Below, in pieces: positions 1-4,985 of a stretch of 7,223 nucleotides of DNA. Position numbers and translations under genes: made by a program. The stretch is from contig CAJKFC010000091.1 in NCBI GenBank assembly GCA_905199135.1, positions 1 to 7,223 of the forward strand, given 5' to 3'. Positions within the stretch are counted from its first letter, which is position 1. Each line of letters begins with the position of its first letter. The notes beneath the pieces were generated by a model. That model was not told the DNA's origin, did not search any database, and saw only the letters and a program-made list of their open reading frames with translations. Source of the DNA: an uncultured Eubacteriales bacterium. GTDB taxonomy: Bacteria > Bacillota > Clostridia > Oscillospirales > Butyricicoccaceae.

Positions 1-196
1 GAGAGGTAACTGTTCCGTTGTTGTTTTGAAAAATGCCCCTCTCGCACAGCCTGCGCAAAATTGTGTATGTAGTGGATTTCTTCCAGTTCAGCTCTTTTTC
101 GCAGATTTTCACCAGCTCACCCGAAGAAATCGGTTCGTTTTCCCAAATCAAATCGGCAAACCTTGTCTCTATGGCGCCAAGTCTCGCGTCTGTCAT
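1..196 (-). CDS. BlaI/MecI/CopY-family transcriptional repressor, N-terminal part (3' end beyond window)
   Basis: Only the first 65 codons are in the window; the gene runs off the left edge. The protein begins MTDARLGAIETRFADLIWE and continues with SSGELVKICEKELNWKKSTT and YTILRRLCERGIF. This is the winged-helix pattern of BlaI/MecI repressors: a tryptophan-containing first helix, then the 'W-x-x-S-T-x-Y-T-x-L-x-R-L' recognition helix. The ATG at 196 is preceded by AGGAGGTGA at 201-209 with a good 7-nt gap from AGGAGG. Family members are dimeric DNA-binding proteins of about 120-130 residues. In the classical systems they are released from DNA after proteolysis triggered by a BlaR1/MecR1-type membrane sensor. 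Such a partner would lie downstream, outside the window (inference). Two dyads upstream (213-231, 245-263) suggest autoregulation. The family call is fairly sure; the inducer and target genes cannot be read from the sequence. Confidence 0.85.
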   Translation of the reverse strand, partial: MTDARLGAIETRFADLIWENEPISSGELVKICEKELNWKKSTTYTILRRLCERGIFQNNNGTVTS

Positions 197-212
197 CTCA
201 TCACCTCCTGTT

Positions 213-231
213 GGTTTACTCTCTGTAAACC
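213..231. promoter_or_regulatory. Operator-like dyad 1 (GGTTTAC-n5-GTAAACC), in the leader
   Basis: GGTTTAC (213-219) and GTAAACC (225-231) form a perfect 7-bp inverted repeat around TCTCT. It lies just downstream of the predicted transcription start of the BlaI-like gene and just upstream of its ribosome binding site. Its centre (222) is 32 bp from that of the second dyad (254), about three helical turns. Two repressor dimers would therefore sit on the same face of the DNA. Confidence 0.65.
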
Positions 232-244
232 ATTCTTTGATTTT

Positions 245-263
245 AGTTTACACCCAGTAAACC
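245..263. promoter_or_regulatory. Operator-like dyad 2 (GTTTAC-n5-GTAAAC), over the -10 box
   Basis: GTTTAC (246-251) and GTAAAC (257-262) form a perfect inverted repeat with 5-nt spacer ACCCA. It shares the core TTTAC-n5-GTAAA with the dyad at 213-231. It covers the -10 element and part of the spacer of the regulator's promoter, so bound protein would block transcription. BlaI/MecI repressors bind short dyads with TAC/GTA half-sites, so autoregulation is the natural reading. The binding itself is inferred. Confidence 0.65.
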
Positions 264-274
264 AATTTTGTCAA
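245..274 (-). promoter_or_regulatory. Sigma-A-type promoter of the BlaI-like gene
   Basis: On the minus strand a perfect -35 TTGACA (269-274) is followed after 18 bp by TAAACT (245-250, 4 of 6 matches to TATAAT). Transcription would start near 238, leaving a leader of about 40 nt before the ATG at 196. The -10 box is embedded in the upstream dyad operator. Confidence 0.6.
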
Positions 275-359
275 GAGTTTTTAAAAATATTTTTTCAAGA
301 GCCGGCACAATTTCAAAATATCTGTTTTTTATATATAAACTAATAAAGGAGGATAAAAA

Positions 360-1058
360 ATGGTATATGTAACGGGCGACACCCACAGAGATTTTTCAAG
401 ATATTTGGCTTTTTCAAAACGATACGGCTGGTCGCAGGACGATGTCATGGTGATTTTGGGAGACGCAGGGCTCAACTATTTCGGCGGAAAACAGGATTTT
501 CTTCTGAAAAAAGAGGTAAATTCCTATCCGATAACCACCTTCTGCATACACGGCAACCATGAAATGAGGCCCTATGAGATACGCTCTTACAGGCAAAAAC
601 AGTTTTGCGGCGGCACAGTGTGGTATGAGGAGCGTTTTCCAAATCTGCTCTTCGCCAAAGACGGAGAGATATACAATTTCAACGGCCTGAGCTGTATGGC
701 CATCGGCGGCGCTTACAGCGTCGACAAATACATACGCCTTGCCAGAGGCTGGCACTGGTTTGAAAGCGAACAGCCAAACGAGGACATAAAGCTCTATGTG
801 GAAAGTCAGCTCAAAAAGGTAAATCACTCGGTAGATGTAATACTTTCCCACACCTGTCCCTATGTATATGAGCCTATCGAGGTTTTCTTGCCTTTTCTAA
901 ACCAAACAAGCGTGGACAAGTCCACAGAAAAATGGCTGGGCGAGATAGAGGCCTCCACCGAATACAAAAAATGGTACTGCGGACATTTCCACACCTCAAA
1001 AAAGGTGGACAGAATTCAATTTATGTACGAGGACATAGATGTGCTCAGCGCAAAATAA
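360..1058 (+). CDS. Calcineurin-like metallophosphoesterase
   Basis: A 232-residue stand-alone metallophosphoesterase domain with the full metal-binding set in order: GDTH (6-9), GDAG (34-37), GNHE (65-68), SHTCP (163-167) and GHFH (208-211). These Asp, Asn and His residues bind the two-metal centre that hydrolyses phosphomono- or diesters. The family is broad (protein phosphatases, nucleotide and nucleic-acid phosphoesterases), so the substrate cannot be named. There is no signal peptide or membrane segment, so it should be cytoplasmic. The ATG is preceded by AAGGAGG at 346-352, 7 nt upstream. The gene diverges from the BlaI-like repressor, and the paired dyads lie between the two starts, so shared control is possible. 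I found no strong promoter for it: a TATAAA at 334-339 has only a weak -35 and would leave almost no leader. It ends at a hairpin terminator shared with the next gene. Confidence 0.9.
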   Translation: MVYVTGDTHRDFSRYLAFSKRYGWSQDDVMVILGDAGLNYFGGKQDFLLKKEVNSYPITTFCIHGNHEMRPYEIRSYRQKQFCGGTVWYEERFPNLLFAKDGEIYNFNGLSCMAIGGAYSVDKYIRLARGWHWFESEQPNEDIKLYVESQLKKVNHSVDVILSHTCPYVYEPIEVFLPFLNQTSVDKSTEKWLGEIEASTEYKKWYCGHFHTSKKVDRIQFMYEDIDVLSAK

Positions 1059-1082
1059 AAACGGCTGCGATGCAGCCGTTTT
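1058..1082. terminator. Bidirectional hairpin terminator between convergent genes
   Basis: A perfect 11-bp stem (AAAACGGCTGC 1058-1068 with GCAGCCGTTTT 1072-1082) closes a GAT loop. A and T tracts flank it, so it can end transcription both of the phosphoesterase (stop at 1058) and of the glutamate-synthase-like gene arriving from the right (stop at 1096). Confidence 0.85.
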
Positions 1083-1095
1083 ATATTATTTATTT

Positions 1096-2622
1096 TTACC
1101 AGTTAAACCATTCGCCTCTCATGAGCTCCTTGGCGTCCCTTGTAAGGGGGATAAGGTCGGAGCGGTCAAAGAGAGACACATCGAACTTGCGGTTGAGAGC
1201 GCCGAAATGCTTAAGACCGAAAGCGATTCTGTTGAGATAGGAGAAAACGCCTATGGCTCCCGGGCTTAAGCTGTCGGCCTCTTTTCCGTATATGGCTCTG
1301 AGATCAGGGAGATCCTTGAAAATCCCCTGAACTGTGCTTCCGTACTTCTGAAGTGCGGGAGGAACATTGCCGCTCTTTATGAGCTCACCCACTTTTTTGG
1401 CGCTCATGGCTGCCGCCATGCTTGCTCTGCACAGACCAACATGTGTTATGTAAGGAGCGCCGAAAGCCAGAGCCTTGAAAACTTGATCCTCTGTGGCAAA
1501 GCCGCCGGTTATTGTTATGGCGGGAAGCTCAAGACCTTCGCCCTCAAGCTTTTTGCATATGTCAACCACTGCCGCCTCTAGGCAAACCGTCGGCAGGCAC
1601 CACTCGTTCATCATCTTGCAGGGGCTGTATCCCGATCCTCCGCCTGCGCCGTCAAATGTCACCATGTCTATTCCTGCCTGACATGCTATGCGGAGCACAT
1701 GCTCCAAATCGGCTCTGTCGTAGCCTGCCATCTTAAAGTAGACATTCTTTATGCCCATCTTTCTCAGCTGAGCCACACGGGGTACAAAATATTCCTCGTC
1801 CCAAACGGGCAGACGGCCGTATGTGTAGAAATTGGGGCAAACGCCGTCTTTATAGGCCTTTTGAACATTCTCATCGCTGGGGTCGGGATATACCAGAGCG
1901 CCCATCTCCCGCTTTTTGAGAGCCTCTTCAAGGCCGCCGTTCACTATATTTACAGGCTGTGTGCCCTTTGCAGACTGACCGAATTTAAACTCTATGGCCG
2001 TAAGACCGAATTTCTCTATTGCATACTCGGGAAGTCCCTGGGCATCGTCCTCGCAGTTGCACTGGAGTATGATCTGTCCGTATCCTCTGTCGTATTTTCT
2101 GAAGGCGTCGAGCATCTCACCCAACTTGGGGAATTCCTTTATCTTTCCGTTTTCCATTTTGAGGTTGGGATCCTTGCTTGTGGAGCTCTCGCCTATTACG
2201 CAGGATACGCCGGCCATGGCTGCGCCTGCAAAATAATCCTGCCAGTTGAGCTTTATAAGGGCGGGTAGCATTATGGGCAGAGCTGTATTAACCTTATTCT
2301 CCCTGCCGTATTCTCTGCCCAGTTTTACATTGAAAACCGTGGCGCTGTCGCTGTTCTTCTCTGCGCCCATGGCACCGAAAACTCTGCCGTTGATATTGAA
2401 ATGGGAATAGTCTATCGGGTAGTCTTTTTCCGAGGCTATCTGATTGTCACCTGTGTTTGTAGGGTATACGCTTCGTGCTCCCAAAACTGCCGAAAGTCCA
2501 AGCTCGCAGGTTCCTATACAGTCGGCGGTGCAGAAAGAGCACATGCCTGACTGGGGCGAGAGAACAGACGAACGGTTCTTGGTTTCGTTAAAGGACGAAG
2601 ACAAGGGTGTTGCGTATGACAT
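1096..2622 (-). CDS. FMN-binding glutamate-synthase-like protein (GltB central/FMN domain family)
   Basis: A 508-residue soluble protein carrying the FMN/synthase barrel of glutamate synthase but neither the N-terminal amidotransferase domain nor the GXGXG C-terminal domain. Seen motifs: EFKFGQSAKG (211-220), matching the E-I-K-x-x-Q-G-A-K-P-G segment of GltB; DGAGGGSGYSP (324-334), matching DGADGGTGASP; and TGGF (372-375), matching the phosphate-site D-G-G loop. An N-terminal C-x2-C-x3-C-x3-C motif (C28, C31, C35, C39) suggests an Fe-S or metal site. The usual GltB 3Fe-4S cysteine set after the barrel is absent; there the sequence reads GLCRASMAAA. The family is thought to include archaeal-type glutamate synthases and uncharacterised FMN oxidoreductases, so the reaction is not certain. 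The frame is open to an ATG at 2682, but that ATG lies between the -35 and -10 boxes. The ATG at 2622 has AGGAGG 8 nt upstream (2631-2636) and is the real start. Confidence 0.85.
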   Translation of the reverse strand: MSYATPLSSSFNETKNRSSVLSPQSGMCSFCTADCIGTCELGLSAVLGARSVYPTNTGDNQIASEKDYPIDYSHFNINGRVFGAMGAEKNSDSATVFNVKLGREYGRENKVNTALPIMLPALIKLNWQDYFAGAAMAGVSCVIGESSTSKDPNLKMENGKIKEFPKLGEMLDAFRKYDRGYGQIILQCNCEDDAQGLPEYAIEKFGLTAIEFKFGQSAKGTQPVNIVNGGLEEALKKREMGALVYPDPSDENVQKAYKDGVCPNFYTYGRLPVWDEEYFVPRVAQLRKMGIKNVYFKMAGYDRADLEHVLRIACQAGIDMVTFDGAGGGSGYSPCKMMNEWCLPTVCLEAAVVDICKKLEGEGLELPAITITGGFATEDQVFKALAFGAPYITHVGLCRASMAAAMSAKKVGELIKSGNVPPALQKYGSTVQGIFKDLPDLRAIYGKEADSLSPGAIGVFSYLNRIAFGLKHFGALNRKFDVSLFDRSDLIPLTRDAKELMRGEWFNW

Positions 2623-2672
2623 GACAAAAACCTCCTGATATTTAAACTTTAAAATGCCTTTTAACGCTTTAA

Positions 2673-2701
2673 ATAATAGCACACAAAGACCTTTCCGTCA
2701 A
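2673..2701 (-). promoter_or_regulatory. Strong sigma-A promoter of the glutamate-synthase-like gene
   Basis: On the minus strand TTGACG (2696-2701) is separated by exactly 17 bp from TATTAT (2673-2678). Transcription would begin near 2666, giving a leader of about 44 nt. This rules out the longer reading from the ATG at 2682. Confidence 0.75.
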
Positions 2702-2854
2702 CGGAGCTTTTGGATAAATCTTATACCCTGCAATATCAAAAAGGGGAAATTATTTGCTTTTGAGAAATACTTTTCACAAATATTTTTGTATTTTATCTGA
2801 ATTTTTCCCTTATGAGGATAATTTTTCAAAAAACTATTTATCCTCTCTTTCTAA

Positions 2855-2877
2855 ACCTTTTATTTCGGATAAAAGGT
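2855..2877. promoter_or_regulatory. Perfect dyad next to a -10 box, probable operator
   Basis: ACCTTTTAT (2855-2863) and ATAAAAGGT (2869-2877) form a perfect 9-bp inverted repeat with a 5-nt spacer (TTCGG). Its right end overlaps the first base of TATAAT at 2877-2882. It is placed where a repressor or activator of the flavoprotein gene would bind. No T-tract follows it, so it is unlikely to be a terminator. The binding protein is unknown. Confidence 0.5.
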
Positions 2878-2882
2878 ATAAT
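2877..2882 (+). promoter_or_regulatory. Likely -10 box of the flavoprotein gene
   Basis: A perfect TATAAT lies 28 nt before the ATG at 2910. At 16-18 bp spacing there is no good -35 hexamer; the space is taken by the dyad at 2855-2877. This fits a regulated promoter that needs an activator, though it is only inference. Confidence 0.45.
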
Positions 2883-2909
2883 TTACATATAAAAAATGAG
2901 AGGTGAATT

Positions 2910-3479
2910 ATGAAGGTAGTAGGTATAAACGGAAGCGTGCGCAAGGACGGCAACACCGCCCTTATGATAAGAATGGTTTTTGAAGAGCTGGAAAAAGAGG
3001 GCATAGAGACAGAGCTCATACAGCTCGGACAGGACTGGATACCCCCCTGCCGCGGCTGCATGGGATGCCGCGGAAATAAGAACTGCGTCTTTACGGACGA
3101 TAAGTTCTGCGAATATTTCCAGAAGCTTTTAGACGCCGACGTAATTATTCTCGGCTCTCCCGTATATTCCGCCGATGTCACGGCAAATCTCAAGGCATTT
3201 ATGGAGCGCGCAGGCATTGTTGTGTCGACAAACCGTGGAATATTCAGGCATAAGGTAGCTGCCGCAGTAGCCGCCGTAAGACGCGGAGGTGCAATGCCCA
3301 CCGTCGACTCCATGAATCATTTCCTGCTCAACAAAGAGGTCTATCTTGTGGGCTCTAACTATTGGAACATGGGCTTCGGCAGAAATATCGGCGAGTTTTT
3401 AAACGACGAAGAGGGCGTGCGAAATATGCACAACCTAGGCGAAAATATGGCATGGCTCCTCAAAAAAATATGTGAATAA
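2910..3479 (+). CDS. Flavodoxin-fold NAD(P)H-dependent FMN reductase / iron-sulfur flavoprotein-like
   Basis: A 189-residue soluble protein of the NADPH-dependent FMN reductase superfamily. The phosphate-binding loop GSVRKDGNT (8-16) and the SPVYSADVTANLKAFMERAG segment (83-102) define the FMN site. Between them is a compact cysteine motif C-x2-C-x2-C-x5-C (C47, C50, C53, C59). This is the arrangement that holds the 4Fe-4S cluster in archaeal and clostridial iron-sulfur flavoproteins (Isf), which pass electrons to or from ferredoxin or oxidants such as O2 and peroxide. Many related flavodoxin-family proteins keep some of these cysteines without proven clusters, so cluster binding is an inference. 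The start is supported by AGAGG at 2899-2903, 6 nt before the ATG. The gene diverges from the glutamate-synthase-like gene and is transcribed alone, ending at the hairpin at 3480-3511. Confidence 0.85.
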   Translation: MKVVGINGSVRKDGNTALMIRMVFEELEKEGIETELIQLGQDWIPPCRGCMGCRGNKNCVFTDDKFCEYFQKLLDADVIILGSPVYSADVTANLKAFMERAGIVVSTNRGIFRHKVAAAVAAVRRGGAMPTVDSMNHFLLNKEVYLVGSNYWNMGFGRNIGEFLNDEEGVRNMHNLGENMAWLLKKICE

Positions 3480-3511
3480 TAAAAAAAGCCTTGAAATCGA
3501 GGCTTTTTTAT
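3480..3511. terminator. Bidirectional terminator between flavoprotein and anchored-protein genes
   Basis: AAAAAAGCCT (3482-3491) pairs with AGGCTTTTTT (3500-3509). One T-G and one G-C pair continue inside, closing an AAAT loop. A and T tracts on the two sides let it serve the rightward gene ending at 3479 and the leftward gene ending at 3524. Confidence 0.85.
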
Positions 3512-3523
3512 TTAAAAGAAAGG

Positions 3524-4261
3524 CTATCCGCCTAAAATCGATCTGCTGTCAGAAACCGACGAGCTGTATGAGAGGCTGTTGGTGGGATATATATCAGCTC
3601 CGCTCTTCACCGTCATCTCCAATGTGGACACAACAGAAGTTGCCTCCGCATCTCCTATGTAAGCCAATACAAAAGGCGTATTTTCGTATCCAAAAGACGA
3701 CCAGGTATATGTGTTGGTCGAGCCGTTCTTTTCAAATCCGGGCGGCACGGATATGTCTGCAGCTGCGCCGCTGAACTCTATCGACTGATGAAGCTGCATT
3801 TTATATGCCGCTCCTTCACCCTTCCAAACACCGCTCATCTTCATGTCTGTGCTCCTGATAACAAACGGGGTCATGGCGTCTTTGACCTCCCACCGTCCGC
3901 TGTGCCATGCTGCGCAGTCCTGATGAGTGCCCCCTCCTGCATTCTCATAGTCTGGCGTTTTTAAAGTTTCTTCCGTTTCAAAGAGCCCTTCGGCGGCTTC
4001 GGCTAAAGATTCCATATCCAGTTTATAACCGTCTTCATCAGACAGAGGTACCGCTACCTGTACTTTTACGCCTTTGTCGTCATATAAATCAAATCTTACG
4101 GATGTCCCGTCTACATCTACCGTTTTCGACTCCAAAAGCTCCGGCTCTTCATCTATCCTTCTGAAATTGAACTCCTCCTGAGCAGGTTTGTAAAAAATCA
4201 GCCCTCCCAACAATACCGCCGCTATTAAAAAGCCGAGAATAAGTTTGTTTTTTAGTTTCAT
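3524..4261 (-). CDS. N-terminally membrane-anchored protein of unknown function
   Basis: A 245-residue protein whose family I do not recognise. Residues 1-6 (MKLKNK) are basic and 7-24 (LILGFLIAAVLLGGLIFY) form one hydrophobic helix. There is no lipobox cysteine and no clear signal-peptidase site, so it should be a membrane anchor with the rest outside the cell. Residues 28-105 are acidic. Residues 119-220 look like a compact beta-rich domain with regularly spaced aromatics (W119, W125, W146, W187). The last stretch (229-240) is serine-rich. There is a single cysteine (C116). The ATG has AGGAGG at 4268-4273, 6 nt upstream. It lies 51 nt after the membrane-protein gene with no terminator between, so the two are probably one operon and may work together at the membrane. 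A role in envelope sensing or sporulation would be guesswork. Confidence 0.75.
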   Translation of the reverse strand: MKLKNKLILGFLIAAVLLGGLIFYKPAQEEFNFRRIDEEPELLESKTVDVDGTSVRFDLYDDKGVKVQVAVPLSDEDGYKLDMESLAEAAEGLFETEETLKTPDYENAGGGTHQDCAAWHSGRWEVKDAMTPFVIRSTDMKMSGVWKGEGAAYKMQLHQSIEFSGAAADISVPPGFEKNGSTNTYTWSSFGYENTPFVLAYIGDAEATSVVSTLEMTVKSGADIYPTNSLSYSSSVSDSRSILGG

Positions 4262-4312
4262 AATTTTCCTCCTTTTTAATGCCAGTTCGGTCGGTTAATG
4301 AGTCGTCTCTAT

Positions 4313-4828
4313 CTATATGTCTCTTAAATTCTCTCCTGACTTTTGAAGGCTGTATGCAAAAAGCACTGCCGCTCCGACAGTTACAGCAAAGCACAGCTGC
4401 TCGAGATTTGCAATATCAAAATATCCTATCACGGTGGCGGCAAGATACCATACAGGCGCTGTTTTAATGCATTTCAGCACTGTTTCGGTGTCGGATTTTT
4501 TGCCGTATTTTGAGGAAATCCAGTCAATTCCCTCCAAAACCATATAAAGCATGTAGAAACTCACGACAATAGATATGAATTTAAAGAAATAATATGGGGT
4601 TACTATTCTGCGCTCTAAGAGCACCACCATTTCCAGCACTACATCTGCCGCGGCAAAAACGGCTGTACAGCTTTTCAGCTTTTTATATATTCCGTCCTCG
4701 CCGTCTTCATAGAGCTTTGAAAATACAGAATACATCAATCCCCAGCCGATACAGTCGGGCAGGATATTTATATTGCCTATTCTTATATCCAACAGCAACA
4801 CAATCGTCATAAAAGCGAGATATTTCAA
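4313..4828 (-). CDS. Polytopic membrane protein of unknown function (TTG start)
   Basis: A 171-residue hydrophobic protein with about five or six predicted membrane segments, near 3-16, 26-37, 54-71, 79-98, 124-139 and 143-161. The stretch RIGNINILPDCIGWGL (16-31) resembles an R-x-G-x-x-x-I-L-P-D-x-I-G-Y motif that I recall from small uncharacterised Firmicutes membrane proteins; this is from memory, and no function is known to me. The start is probably TTG at 4828. AAGGGGG at 4837-4843 lies 8 nt before it, and the promoter just upstream gives a short leader of about 20 nt. The first in-frame ATG (4810, residue 7) has no ribosome binding site. It is the first gene of a likely two-gene unit with the anchored protein that follows 51 nt later. 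Confidence 0.75.
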   Translation of the reverse strand: MKYLAFMTIVLLLDIRIGNINILPDCIGWGLMYSVFSKLYEDGEDGIYKKLKSCTAVFAAADVVLEMVVLLERRIVTPYYFFKFISIVVSFYMLYMVLEGIDWISSKYGKKSDTETVLKCIKTAPVWYLAATVIGYFDIANLEQLCFAVTVGAAVLFAYSLQKSGENLRDI

Positions 4829-4855
4829 TTTTTATACCCCCTTCAGCTTGGCTTT

Positions 4856-4884
4856 ATAATATCATATTCATATTTGTTTGTCAA
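4856..4884 (-). promoter_or_regulatory. Near-consensus sigma-A promoter of the membrane-protein operon
   Basis: On the minus strand a perfect TTGACA (4879-4884) is followed after exactly 17 bp by TATTAT (4856-4861). Transcription should start near 4849. This is the best promoter in the window and suggests steady expression of the two unknown genes. Confidence 0.8.
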
Positions 4885-4943
4885 TATATGACATACTTTT
4901 TTTGTAATTCTGCATTATTTTTAGACATATTTGCGATTATATT

Positions 4944-4974
4944 AAAAAAATCTCCCGTATATACGGGAGATTTT
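4944..4974 (-). terminator. Rho-independent terminator after the GtrA-aspartokinase frame
   Basis: Positions 4947-4974 are a perfect 28-bp palindrome: arms AAAATCTCCCGT and ACGGGAGATTTT around ATAT. On the minus strand it is followed by seven Ts (4944-4950 read as A on the plus strand). It sits 11 bp after the stop codon at 4986 and separates this gene from the membrane-protein operon. Confidence 0.88.
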
Positions 4975-4985
4975 CTCTTTGCTGT

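Noticed and set aside
26..343. Plus-strand open frames over the left end
   Set aside because: They run through the BlaI-like coding strand, its promoter and operators; the minus-strand reading gives a recognisable winged-helix protein.
414..851. 145-codon minus-strand open frame
   Set aside because: Antisense shadow of the metallophosphoesterase, whose metal-binding motifs are complete on the other strand.
1699..2268. 189-codon plus-strand open frame
   Set aside because: Antisense to the conserved barrel of the glutamate-synthase-like gene, with no ribosome binding site or recognisable domain.
2623..2682. Longer start (ATG at 2682) for the glutamate-synthase-like protein
   Set aside because: It lies between the -35 and -10 boxes of a strong promoter and has no ribosome binding site; ATG 2622 has a perfect one.
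2834..3313. 159-codon minus-strand open frame
   Set aside because: Antisense to the flavoprotein gene and running into its regulatory region; low-complexity composition.
4149..4394. 81-codon minus-strand open frame between the two unknown genes
   Set aside because: Overlaps both genes out of frame and has no ribosome binding site; the in-frame readings have proper signals.
4947..4974. 28-bp perfect palindrome considered as an operator or recombination site
   Set aside because: Its position just after a stop codon and the seven-T tract on the minus strand make a terminator the simple explanation.
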